Shown here piece after piece: positions 22,675 to 31,026 of a DNA stretch of 64,000 nucleotides (positions within the stretch are counted from its first letter, which is position 1; the number at the start of each line of letters is the position of its first letter). The position numbers and the translations under genes are program-made. The notes beneath the pieces are model-generated. The model was given only the letters and a program-made list of their open reading frames with translations, had not been told where the DNA came from and did no database searches. Source of the stretch: Tunturibacter psychrotolerans (GTDB taxonomy: Bacteria; Acidobacteriota; Terriglobia; Terriglobales; Acidobacteriaceae); NCBI RefSeq assembly GCF_040359615.1, contig NZ_CP132942.1, positions 3,472,001 through 3,536,000 on the forward strand. Reading direction: 5' to 3'.

Positions 22675-23350
22675 CTATTTGAAATCGGCTCTCAAAGGGC
22701 AACCACCTACTCGCTTCTTCTCAAAGGCTTCCTTAGCGCGCGGGTCGTAACTGTAGTAGTAGCAAAACGGAGGACGGTACTCGTTCTTTGCGTAGTCGTG
22801 GTAGATAATCAAGCCGGTAATCGAAATTATGTGATTGGCGCCATCATCGAGCAAATGGCCTCTGCAATAGACAAAAGCGTCATCTCCTGCCGTCAAAAAT
22901 GCGAGCCGGACATCATCATCGGACGGGGCGGGTAGCGGTGGCGGCATGGAATCAATAACGCACTTCACGACGACGTCGATACTAACGGCAGGTGAGCGGC
23001 CAAATGGTTTAAGACGGACATGCGGAGTGACGTCGATAAACCCATCGACCGGACTGACTTGAGGTCCCGTTTTGACGGAGAGTTTCCTCTCCCATGCCAT
23101 CAAATTCGGTGCGGATGTAAGGGCGTTCATCAAGCTGCATGGCCTGAACCTGAGCGGCAATTGTTTTCTCTGCGTTCTTTCCACTGTCCACAACGGCCCA
23201 TATTGAGATGGTGATGGTGAGACCGGTTAAGATGAGACCGAAGAATGTGAACCGACGCATCATGGCGTCGTTATGCTTACGCATTGCGCGGTCGTGGTCT
23301 TTCTGTTCTTGCGCCCACATATTGCTCTCGGTTTCACTAGGGGGCGGCAT
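22675..23350 (-). pseudogene. frameshifted membrane-anchored hypothetical protein
   Basis: One gene appears split over two frames. The first part starts at an ATG at 23350 (MPPPSETESN) and continues with a polar segment, one hydrophobic helix (FFGLILTGLTITISIWAVV) and QLDERPYIRTEFDGMG. Coding then shifts to another frame around 23085 and continues as KLSVKTGPQVSPVDGF to a stop at 22675. The two parts join smoothly in composition. The second half includes VCYYYSYDP-like aromatic residues (seen as FCYYYSYDP). A one-base indel is the simplest cause, either true decay or a sequencing error. The family is unknown; such proteins are common near mobile DNA. Confidence 0.55.
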
Positions 23351-23363
23351 GGGGGGATTCGAA
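23340..23363 (-). other. possible attachment-site remnant resembling a tmRNA/tRNA 3' end
   Basis: On the minus strand this reads a T-loop (TTCGAAT), a C-rich stem strand, then CATGCCGCCCCC. The last block would pair with a 5' acceptor of GGGGGCGGCATGG type, which resembles the start of bacterial tmRNA. The sequence 5' of the T-loop does not pair, as expected for an att copy created by integration into the 3' end of such a gene. An integrase remnant lies 1.1 kb away. Speculative. Confidence 0.35.
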
Positions 23364-23730
23364 CACGTCCTCGGAGTGGAATCAAAGTCCTTGAAGACAC
23401 CGAAGCTATTATTGGTGGTGGTCGCCCCGCCTGCCTCATCGCCCGAAATGTCGTCTTTTTTAGCAAGTTTGCGTCGGACCACTTCGCAGCGCTTCCTGTG
23501 TATTCTCAATGGCTTCGGTTTCCGACAATCCCGCCCAAAAGCAACAAAGCCAAAATTACCAGAGTGTCTTATTATCGAGATAAGTGTTGCGTCGCTGAAA
23601 TGGCGGTTGTTGTTGCGTCGATTTTTCACTGGACCGCAACACCGCTCGCGAATCGAAGCCAAGCTTGCCGTCGATGCTCTTGCCTGGCATCTCACGTATC
23701 CTCGCCCGCTCAATTCGGTTGACACAACCC

Positions 23731-24666
23731 TTATGTATCGTCAGTGGGCTTCGGCATCCGTGAAAGTTCTGCAAGGGTATCCAGAAAGAGTTCAACCGTT
23801 GTCTTCCGAGGAAAGTCGTTCCGCTTTGGCCGTGTCAAAATCGCGATTCGCCATTTAGGAAGTTTTGGAGTCGGACTCAGGATTCGCAGCGTATGAAGAT
23901 GATGTGATGCAGTGGCTGAACGAGCAAGTGCTGACGGTACTATTGCGACGCCAAGACCATGCGCAACGAAATGAAGTTGCGTCTCAATGTCGCTTACTTG
24001 ATATACGCTCGATCTCATTAAATGGTGCTGGGTGAAAACCTGGTCAACCAGCTTCCGCAGAGCCCTCTCGGGCGTGAGATCCACGAAGCTCTCATGGCGG
24101 AGCATTTCGAGTCGAACGCTGCTACTCTTTGCTAACACATGCTTGCTCGAGCAGATCGCAACGAGCGAGTCTTGCGCGTAAGGAATGACCTGGACTCCGG
24201 GCCATCGCTCTTTGCCGATGATCGCCTGGAAACTCAGATCGACATACGCTGAACGCACCAGGGCAGGAGCTGTCTCTGTAGAGAGAGCGCGAACTCCGAA
24301 TTCGACTTGTGGGAACGACGAGTGGAATCGTTGCAGCAACGTGGCAAGCGGCACGTAAGGTGTCAGACTTTGCAGAATGCCGAGATGCAGACGGCCTCTG
24401 ACGACACCATCCTGCGACCGAACTGCCTGGACTCCATCATTCAGCAAAGCGAGACAACCACGCGCATGCTCTAGAAAGAGTTCCCCAGCTGCTGTCAATG
24501 AGACTTTGCGAGTCGTGCGCGTAAACAGTTGGCTTCCGAGTTCCTGTTCGAGCTCTTTAATGGAGACGGACAGCCCCGATTGAACAATGTTCATGCGCTG
24601 AGCGGCAGACGTAAACTTACCTTCTTCCGCCAAAGCAATGAAGTGTCGCAGGTGTCGTATCTCCAT
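23731..24666 (-). CDS. LysR-family transcriptional regulator
   Basis: A 311-residue LTTR. The N-terminal winged helix-turn-helix runs MEIRHLRHFIALAEEG through SAAQRMNIVQSGLSVSI to LEQELGSQLF, and the effector-binding domain follows from about residue 90. The ATG at 24666 is preferred over the upstream codon because GGAG lies six bases before it. The gene is divergent from an FMN reductase/outer-membrane channel/XapX operon and very likely controls it. A perfect 8-bp inverted repeat overlaps its start codon (24665-24692), which suggests autoregulation. Confidence 0.92.
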   Translation of the reverse strand: MEIRHLRHFIALAEEGKFTSAAQRMNIVQSGLSVSIKELEQELGSQLFTRTTRKVSLTAAGELFLEHARGCLALLNDGVQAVRSQDGVVRGRLHLGILQSLTPYVPLATLLQRFHSSFPQVEFGVRALSTETAPALVRSAYVDLSFQAIIGKERWPGVQVIPYAQDSLVAICSSKHVLAKSSSVRLEMLRHESFVDLTPERALRKLVDQVFTQHHLMRSSVYQVSDIETQLHFVAHGLGVAIVPSALARSATASHHLHTLRILSPTPKLPKWRIAILTRPKRNDFPRKTTVELFLDTLAELSRMPKPTDDT

Positions 24667-24720
24667 TATGATCTCCGTCAATTCATCATAATCGAAGATA
24701 TATGTTATGCGAATCTTTCG
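24665..24720. promoter_or_regulatory. probable LysR operator region
   Basis: ATTATGAT (24665-24672) and ATCATAAT (24685-24692) form a perfect inverted repeat over the lysR start. A second imperfect dyad lies at 24693-24720 (CGAAGAT...ATCTTTCG). Both sit in the short lysR-reductase intergenic space, where LTTR recognition and activation sites are expected. Confidence 0.5.
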
Positions 24721-24795
24721 TTACACACATGAAAAAAAGAGGCCTAGCCTCGTAAATGTGGGCGCTTTGATGCGACCACAGATGAGGAGAACGAC

Positions 24796-25371
24796 ATGGT
24801 CAGCACGGAAGAAACAGTTCGAGTTGTTGGTATTTCGGGAAGCCTCCGCAAAGCATCTTTCAGCACGTCATTGCTGAAGATACTGGCGAAGAGGGCAGCG
24901 CCTTCCATCGATATTCGAGTGGTGACTTTGGAAGACATTCCTCTCTATAACGAGGATCTTGATCAGAATCCCGAGATTCCCTCGGTTGCCGCGTTCAAGA
25001 AAGTCATCGCGGAGAACGACGGCGTCCTGATCGCAACGCCTGAATATAACCACGGCGTGCCCGGTGTTCTGAAGAATGCACTTGACTGGGCCTCACGTCC
25101 GGTCTTCGAGTCGTGCTTCAAGAACAAGCCCGTTTCGATCATTAGTTCGTCCAAGGCATTCACGGGTGGCGTCCGGGCCCAGTACCAGCTGCGAGAGGCG
25201 CTGATCTCCATGCATGCGCACCTCGTGATGGGACCAGAGGTCGTTGTCGGTGGTGTGCACGCGATGCTCGCTGAGGATGTGTATCAGGACGAGAACGGGC
25301 TGGCCTTCATGCTGCGCTCGCTCGATAGGCTTCGTGAAGAAATTCTGAGTCGTCGTCTCGTTTACGCATAA
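24796..25371 (+). CDS. NAD(P)H-dependent FMN reductase / quinone reductase
   Basis: A 191-residue flavodoxin-fold enzyme. GISGSLRKASFS near the N-terminus is the FMN phosphate loop and TPEYNHGVPGVLKNALDW is the second FMN-contact signature of the NADPH-dependent FMN reductase family (ChrR/YieF/SsuE-like). GAGGAG lies upstream of the ATG. It reduces quinones, azo compounds, chromate or free FMN in the cytoplasm; the true substrate is unknown. It is first in an operon with an outer-membrane channel (9 bp gap) and an XapX protein, under a divergent LysR regulator. Confidence 0.92.
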   Translation: MVSTEETVRVVGISGSLRKASFSTSLLKILAKRAAPSIDIRVVTLEDIPLYNEDLDQNPEIPSVAAFKKVIAENDGVLIATPEYNHGVPGVLKNALDWASRPVFESCFKNKPVSIISSSKAFTGGVRAQYQLREALISMHAHLVMGPEVVVGGVHAMLAEDVYQDENGLAFMLRSLDRLREEILSRRLVYA

Positions 25372-25380
25372 GAAAAAATC

Positions 25381-26289
25381 ATGCTCAAGCCGCTCCAACG
25401 CGCTCTTTCATTGATCCTCCTCTCTTCAACTTCGCTCGTCGCACAGACGCACGTTGCTGAACCGGCTGTGAATCTGGGTGATACCAGTTTCCTCGACGGG
25501 GTCGCCGGACCGGGTGTGGTCATTGAAGAGATTGGAGACGGAGCACATGAAGGAACAATCGTAGACGGCTCCGGAAATCCGATTTCGGGAACTGGCACTG
25601 TTAACAACATCAGCGAACTGACTCACATTGCATGGCTTACTCATAAGACGATTCTGGGCGGTTGGTACGGGACCGAAGTAGTGGCGGCTGCCGCACACGT
25701 TAACGCCGGCAGCGCGGGACAGTCCGGTGGTTTGGGAGCGTTCACGGTCTCTCCGTTCATCCTTCAATGGAGTGAGCAAAAGATCGGCAATATTCCTATC
25801 GATCAGCGGGTCGTCTTCGACTTTGATCTACCCACCGGCGCTTACACACAATCTTCCGCTGTGAATATCGGCGCTAATACATTCACCGTTCATCCGTATT
25901 ACGCGATTACCGCATTCCCAGCTAAGCGTGTCGAGACTAGCTGGCGAGTTCACTATCTATGGAATTCGACGAATGACAGCCCACCATTCGCAACAGGTGC
26001 TCAATCGACACAGGCAGGACAGGCGATCCATTTCAATGCCACGACTGCGTACAACTTTGGCAAACACCTCTGGATCGGACCAAACGCCTACTACCTCCGA
26101 CAGATCACGGATGGCCGTGATAATGGCGTCTCGCTTCGAAACTCTCCGGAGCAAGTAGGGGCGATAGGCCCGGGCATGGTCTGGAATTCAGGTAGATGGT
26201 CCTTCTATGCGAACGGTTATCACGAGTTCGACGTGAAGAATCGGCCTGAGGGGAACAAGATCGTACTGAGGGTGGAGAAGGTTTTCTGA
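25381..26289 (+). CDS. outer-membrane channel-like protein (phenol-degradation MetA / SphA-type)
   Basis: A 302-residue exported protein with a signal peptide ending near SLVAQ. The rest is rich in alternating aromatic/polar beta strands, with stretches such as GWYGTEVVAAAAHVN, VVFDFDLPTGAY and LWIGPNAYYLRQITDG. The last ends in FYANGYHEFDVKNRPEGN and a final VEKVF, as in the SphA/MetA_deg outer-membrane family. These are found in aromatic or xenobiotic catabolic clusters, where they are thought to help uptake. The gene starts 9 bp after the reductase. Confidence 0.75.
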   Translation: MLKPLQRALSLILLSSTSLVAQTHVAEPAVNLGDTSFLDGVAGPGVVIEEIGDGAHEGTIVDGSGNPISGTGTVNNISELTHIAWLTHKTILGGWYGTEVVAAAAHVNAGSAGQSGGLGAFTVSPFILQWSEQKIGNIPIDQRVVFDFDLPTGAYTQSSAVNIGANTFTVHPYYAITAFPAKRVETSWRVHYLWNSTNDSPPFATGAQSTQAGQAIHFNATTAYNFGKHLWIGPNAYYLRQITDGRDNGVSLRNSPEQVGAIGPGMVWNSGRWSFYANGYHEFDVKNRPEGNKIVLRVEKVF

Positions 26290-26318
26290 ACGAAACGTAG
26301 TGCTTCGAGGAGGAGTAG

Positions 26319-26777
26319 ATGAGAATCCTGATCGCGTTCATTGTCGCATTCGTTATCGGTGCAGCTTCGAGGTGGACCGGAGTTCCATCTCTGGCCCCTC
26401 AAGCGATCATGGGTGCTCTCCTGATCGTAGCGATGAGTACTGGCTATGTTTCAGCAGACCGCTTTCTGAAGCGCAATCCCTCACCTTCAGCAACTGCCTC
26501 TGTATCGACGTGCGCAACAGCTGAATTGGCGACGGCTGAATTGGCAACGCACAACCAGGAGGTCCTCTCCCACGAGCCCCCAGCAATTCCAGAGCCTGAA
26601 GCGGATACCACATTCTGGCGGCAGAAATCCGAAGCTCTGCAACTCATCATTGCCGATCTGCTACTTACGAATGAGCAGCTACGCGCCTCTGAAGACGCTC
26701 ACAGCTCCAAGGCTCCGACTACTCACACTTTGATCTCCAGAACAAATTCTGTAGTTAGCGAGAAAAAGCATACTTAG
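26319..26777 (+). CDS. XapX domain protein with a long hydrophilic tail
   Basis: The first 45 residues (MRILIAFIVAFVIGAASRW through PSLAPQAIMGALLIVAM) match the small membrane XapX domain, two short helices. The remaining 105 residues are polar, Ala/Thr/Glu-rich and contain a tandem TAELA TAELA duplication at the DNA level near 26517-26547. XapX proteins are usually under about 90 residues, so the tail is unusual. GAGGAGG precedes the ATG. The gene is 29 bp downstream of the channel gene and in the same operon. Function unknown. Confidence 0.75.
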   Translation: MRILIAFIVAFVIGAASRWTGVPSLAPQAIMGALLIVAMSTGYVSADRFLKRNPSPSATASVSTCATAELATAELATHNQEVLSHEPPAIPEPEADTTFWRQKSEALQLIIADLLLTNEQLRASEDAHSSKAPTTHTLISRTNSVVSEKKHT

Positions 26778-26883
26778 CCGACTGACGAGAAATCATGACA
26801 TGAAGAAACATGACTGGCCATTCCTACTTGAATTTTTGCTTATTGGGTGTCTCTGCTTGCTCTAAGAAGCAGAGACTAATTAG

Positions 26884-27195
26884 ATAGGTATCGATCTCGT
26901 AGGCGGCGGTAGTAAGGCAGAGCTGCTGCCGCCTTATCCAGCGTCCAAATGGCGCATCCGGACCAATGGCCATTCGATCGCAGCGCAACGATCCGAGGAC
27001 GGCCGGTATTGGTTTGCAGCAGTGGGCCAGCCTAGCCGTCTGCAGATTTGGACGTTTCTACCGTACTATTTTCTGGTGCTCGGTGCCACGGGCGTTCTGT
27101 GTTGGCTGGCCTCGGCTGCGGTGGTGTCGCCGATCCGCAGGATAGCGGCCTCTATTGCGTTCTTCGGACAAGGCAATCTTCCAAATTGCCGATGA
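26884..27195 (+). pseudogene. two-component sensor kinase remnant (periplasmic end, membrane helix, HAMP)
   Basis: A 103-codon open stretch without start codon. It reads a periplasmic end (DGRYWFAAVGQPSRLQIW), a membrane helix (FLPYYFLVLGATGVLCWLAS), then VVSPIRRIAASIAFFGQGN, which is the start of a HAMP linker in histidine kinases. It ends at TGA before any kinase domain. A TAG directly precedes it. No partner response regulator is adjacent. It is the middle of a lost sensor kinase gene. The 180 bp on the right of it (27196-27379) hold nothing recognisable. Confidence 0.7.
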
Positions 27196-27379
27196 ATGGG
27201 CACCAATAAAATATCGAGACAATCGCGATTTTTAGAGGCTTACGAGTGCGAGGTTCAACTAATCTGTTTGTCGGCGCAATCCAAGAATGAAGTAGTTCCC
27301 GGCAAGCCAGCCACTCGGAGGACGCCCGGCTAAATTGGCATATTGCCAGGATGCAACTCTATCGGTCAACTGCCTGAGA

Positions 27380-28381
27380 CTAGACGTTGTTGGCACTGTC
27401 ACCGCCGGTTACATCGTAGGTTGCGCCTGAAACCATTCGCGCCGCGTCAGACGCAAGGAACACGACGACTGGGGCCATCTCTGACGGATCGATCCACGGC
27501 ACACCCAGAATTGATTTGCTCTGCAGCACCTTACGAGCCGCTTCTTCATCCAAGGCTTTGTCGCCCGATGGCGTGCGCCCCGCCACCTGCAAAGCTTGCT
27601 CATATCGTTCCTCATGGCGCGTGAGCGGCGTATCGATGAGTCCTGGCACAAGGCAGTTCACGGTGACGCCATGCGGCCCCAGTTCCATCGCTGCAGACTT
27701 CATCAAGCCAATGATGCCCCATTTCGATGCCGAATAAGCGGAACCGTTCAACGTGCCATGTCGCCCCTGAGTTGATGTAGTCATGATGATCCGGCCGTGT
27801 GCCTGCTGCACCATATACGGCGCAAAGGCACGAAGAGCATTGGCTGTGCCCGTCAGATTGACATCGATCTGGATGTGCCAATCGGCGTCTTCCATCAGAA
27901 GTAACGGACGGAACGCCTGGATACCAGCATTGGCGAACAAGATGTCAATGTGGCCAAACTCAGCGTTGATCTTGTCTGCGGCTATGCGCAGTGCGGGAAG
28001 GTCGCGCTGGTCCAGCACAAAGCTCCTCCACTGAACTCCTTCGCTCCTAACCATTTCACCAGTCTGATCGAGTTCAGCACGACTTGCTGGCTCCACTCCC
28101 GAACGCGGATCGACAACGGCACAGATATCGATTCCAACCACGTTAGCTCCGCTATGCGCCAAGGCTACCGCCGCAGCGCGTCCAATCCCGCGTGCCGCTC
28201 CAGTCACTACAGCCACTCTGCCATTGAGAATGCGTCCCCAAGGCTCTGTCTTCGCCTGTGCCATCTGCCCCTCCATATTTCCTGTTAGTGAAACCGCGCT
28301 CAGCGCTGCTGACCCGCCTGCCAGAAAAAATCTGCGAGATACGTTTGCCTTAACCGACCCTTGTTTTTCATCTGATTGCAT
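27380..28381 (-). CDS. Tat-exported short-chain dehydrogenase/reductase
   Basis: A 333-residue SDR with a twin-arginine signal (SRRFFLAGGSAAL near residue 18). The core has the NAD(P) motif TGAARGIG, NAG at FANAGIQ, the catalytic YSASK and the C-terminal VTGG. The insert between the nucleotide motif and the first helix (IDICAVVDPRSGVEP) resembles the SDR subfamily that carries mycofactocin-type or tightly bound NAD cofactors. This would explain export of a folded, cofactor-loaded enzyme. GGAGG is five bases before the ATG at 28381. It is 131 bp downstream of an AraC gene on the same strand. Confidence 0.88.
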   Translation of the reverse strand: MQSDEKQGSVKANVSRRFFLAGGSAALSAVSLTGNMEGQMAQAKTEPWGRILNGRVAVVTGAARGIGRAAAVALAHSGANVVGIDICAVVDPRSGVEPASRAELDQTGEMVRSEGVQWRSFVLDQRDLPALRIAADKINAEFGHIDILFANAGIQAFRPLLLMEDADWHIQIDVNLTGTANALRAFAPYMVQQAHGRIIMTTSTQGRHGTLNGSAYSASKWGIIGLMKSAAMELGPHGVTVNCLVPGLIDTPLTRHEERYEQALQVAGRTPSGDKALDEEAARKVLQSKSILGVPWIDPSEMAPVVVFLASDAARMVSGATYDVTGGDSANNV

Positions 28382-28512
28382 AAGCGCCTCCACTGTTCTT
28401 CATTAACAGTTTGGACGAGCAGAGACTGCTTAGCTTTCTCGAAAAGCGCGTAATTCTGGATTCTTGAGGTGTACTTGCAACGCTTCCCACGGACGATGGC
28501 CGCGTATAAGAA

Positions 28513-29382
28513 CTACGAGTGAGAAGCGGTGAGTGATGACCGGAAGCGCCCTGGCGTCATGCCTACCAGCTTGCGAAACGTCGTGATGAACTGGCTCTGG
28601 CTTGAGAAGCCACATTGCATCGATACCTCAATGAGCGGTACATCACCTTTCTTCAGAAGTTCCTGTGCGCAGGCGATGCGGCGATGATTGACGTATTGAT
28701 GCGGTGTGAATCCGGTGGACTCGCGAAATAGGACCGCGAAGTGTTGCGGGCTCAATCCAGCTACGTCTGCAAGCGACTGAATGGAGAGATCGCGTTCTAG
28801 GTCCGCTTCGATGTACTCCCGCACGCGATGTTCGCGGGCGGGCCCCAAACCTCCTGTCGCATAAGCCGCCTCGCCCTCTCGTACGCTGTAGGCACGGAGT
28901 ATCCGCACGCAGAGCGTCGTGACTGCTGCGCTCGCCACCGCAGCATTTAGATGACCATCGACTGACTCGAGATAAAGCGAACGAGCGAGTTCCTCAATCA
29001 ACAAATCTCGGACCAGATAGGTAGGCTGAAGCTCCAAAGAGTCCTGCTGCAAGACATCTGAGGCAAGACGTAGCAGAAACTCCTCACGAATGTAGATGTG
29101 AATCAACGTTGCCCGCCGCTGCCAGAGTGTCTTGTGCGGAATACGCGCGGGGATCACGCTGACTGCGTTCCCGATAAATTCCTTGCTTTGGCGAAGCATC
29201 CCCGTTGCACGCCACTCCGCATGCATATGCGCAGGCTCAAGGCCTACGGTTACCTGCAAGCAGTCGTGCACATGCTCCTGCCACGTACTGCGCGGCTGTT
29301 TGGCCGCGTAAACGCTAAAGCCGTCTCCATCAAACCAAAAATGATCCTCGGGGAGCGGTTCGTTCGCTCCAACCAGAATCAT
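28513..29382 (-). CDS. AraC-family transcriptional regulator
   Basis: About 289 residues. The N-terminal cupin-like effector domain (HVHDCLQVTVGLEP) is followed by two C-terminal helix-turn-helix units: DLSIQSLADVAGLSPQHFAVLF, then PLIEVSMQCGFSSQSQFITTFRK and the closing MTPGRFR. A GTG at 29406 is an alternative start; AGGA lies four bases before the ATG at 29382. It is divergent from a bicupin gene (180 bp) and upstream of the Tat-SDR gene, both possible targets. Confidence 0.9.
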   Translation of the reverse strand: MILVGANEPLPEDHFWFDGDGFSVYAAKQPRSTWQEHVHDCLQVTVGLEPAHMHAEWRATGMLRQSKEFIGNAVSVIPARIPHKTLWQRRATLIHIYIREEFLLRLASDVLQQDSLELQPTYLVRDLLIEELARSLYLESVDGHLNAAVASAAVTTLCVRILRAYSVREGEAAYATGGLGPAREHRVREYIEADLERDLSIQSLADVAGLSPQHFAVLFRESTGFTPHQYVNHRRIACAQELLKKGDVPLIEVSMQCGFSSQSQFITTFRKLVGMTPGRFRSSLTASHS

Positions 29383-29562
29383 TCGTTCCTGCGATAACTG
29401 TGTCACGCGTTCGATCGGCTCCTAACCCGCCGGATGATCCCAGTCTAAAGAATCCAAAAGACCCGTGGAAATCAAAGATACAGGATCACTCGGCGGCAGC
29501 CAGACTATATCTGAGATTGCCCGATGTAATCAACGACTGCACCTCGTGCAAAAGGAGAACAC

Positions 29563-30510
29563 ATGAACAACGCAACTACCGAAAAGGTGATCCCGACTAT
29601 TGCTCTCACGGAGGGTGCCGAGATCTTTGAGTACAGTAAAGCAGCTGACCCAATCTCTTCTGGAGCGACGCCGCGCATCCCAGTCAAGACGTTCTCGCCT
29701 GAACTGTATGCTTCCGGCGAGACACGTGTTGTTCCACTCGATCTGAGCGAAGAGTTGAAGACCGACTATCCTGTGACGGGCCCTAGTGTGCTGGCAAGCT
29801 TCGTTCGCATCAAGTCTGGCGAGTCGATCACCACTTCAGCTGATGCCACCAGCGAGTTCTTCTACGTCATCAAAGGCAAGGGCCATACCGAAATCCAGCA
29901 GGGCGCCATCGAGTGGAACGAAGGCGACATCTTTGCGTTGCCCGGCGTAGCTGCTGCAGTGCACCATGCTGACGCGGACACTGCTTTCTACATGGTCAAC
30001 GACTCTCCTCTGCTCGCGTATCTTGGTGTGGAAAAGTCAAGGAACCGCTTCCAGCCGACGCTGTACACGCGTGTCATGATCATGACCGAGTTGGAGAGGG
30101 CCAAGAACGATCCAAACGCAGGCAAGCGCAGCCGTGTCAGCGTGCTGCTGGCAAACAAAAACTTCGGCCAGACGCTCACCATCACACATACGTTATGGTC
30201 CATGTTCGGCATTGTGCCTCCAGGTACGCGGCAGCTCCCGCACCGTCATCAGTCCGTTGCGCTCGATTTCGCGGTAGAAGCCAAGCCCGGCGTATACACC
30301 CTGATCGGACCAGAACTGAATCCGGACGGCTCTATCAAAGACGCTATCCGCGTGGACTGGGTGAAGGGTGCTGCGTTCGTAACACCAGCCGGCTACTGGC
30401 ATGAGCACGTCAACGAGTCTGGTGCCGACGCCTATGTGATGCCAATCCAGGATGCCGGTTTGCATTCCTACCTGCGCACCCTGGACATCCAGTTCTATCT
30501 CGAAGACTGA
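29563..30510 (+). CDS. bicupin protein, gentisate 1,2-dioxygenase-like
   Basis: A 315-residue protein with two cupin barrels. The first is around residues 80-160 (SEFFYVIKGKGHTEI, GDIFALPG, AAVHHAD) and the second around 215-300 (RQLPHRHQSVALDFAV, WHEHVNESG). This is the arrangement of gentisate/salicylate ring-cleavage dioxygenases and related bicupins. AAAGGAGAACAC precedes the ATG. The substrate is not determined; the first barrel has fewer metal ligands than the second. It may be controlled by the divergent AraC regulator. Confidence 0.75.
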   Translation: MNNATTEKVIPTIALTEGAEIFEYSKAADPISSGATPRIPVKTFSPELYASGETRVVPLDLSEELKTDYPVTGPSVLASFVRIKSGESITTSADATSEFFYVIKGKGHTEIQQGAIEWNEGDIFALPGVAAAVHHADADTAFYMVNDSPLLAYLGVEKSRNRFQPTLYTRVMIMTELERAKNDPNAGKRSRVSVLLANKNFGQTLTITHTLWSMFGIVPPGTRQLPHRHQSVALDFAVEAKPGVYTLIGPELNPDGSIKDAIRVDWVKGAAFVTPAGYWHEHVNESGADAYVMPIQDAGLHSYLRTLDIQFYLED

Positions 30511-30518
30511 TCCCTTGT

Positions 30519-30977
30519 TCAGTATTCGGCCTTCTCGCCCTTTGCAGGGACTGAGGTTGGAACGCCTGGGGTGCCCGCATAGGTGATGAGGAGAATGGTG
30601 GGTTCGTCACCCGACTCGCCCCGATGCACATCGTCCACTGACTCGCCTACCGCTTGTCCCTGATGAACAACCAGCGTCTTGCCGGTCGCCTTGTCATGCA
30701 GCGTAAGCGTGCCTGAAAGCACGTAAACGACATTTGGGAATGGATGCGTGTGCCATGGCAGGGCAGTGTGTGGTGCTATGGTTAGCTTGATCGTCGTGAG
30801 TTGTGGCTGACCCGTCGGGTAGTGTGTGTACGGCTTGCCGTTCCATGATTCGGTCGTTTGCAATAGGATCTCGCGTTTACCGCTTGCAACACTATTCGCG
30901 CCGGTTTGAGCGAGTACGGCCGTCAGCGATGCTATGGTGACGGCAGTAATTCCAATGGTGCGGTATTTAGAAATCAT
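30519..30977 (-). CDS. exported cupin protein
   Basis: A 152-residue single cupin with a signal peptide (MISKYRTIGITAVTIAS, cleavage after about AVLAQ). The metal/cupin motif is ALPWHTHPFPNVVYVLSGTL with a second motif near QAVGESVDDVHRGES. GGGAG is nine bases before the chosen ATG; a further ATG three codons upstream is too close to it. It is the last gene of a five-gene minus-strand run (from 35110) and its stop faces the bicupin gene's stop (8 bp). Confidence 0.82.
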   Translation of the reverse strand: MISKYRTIGITAVTIASLTAVLAQTGANSVASGKREILLQTTESWNGKPYTHYPTGQPQLTTIKLTIAPHTALPWHTHPFPNVVYVLSGTLTLHDKATGKTLVVHQGQAVGESVDDVHRGESGDEPTILLITYAGTPGVPTSVPAKGEKAEY

Positions 30978-31026
30978 GTCGGTCATCTCCCTCTGGATTG
31001 CCTGTTCTAAACTCAGCATGGTCTCG

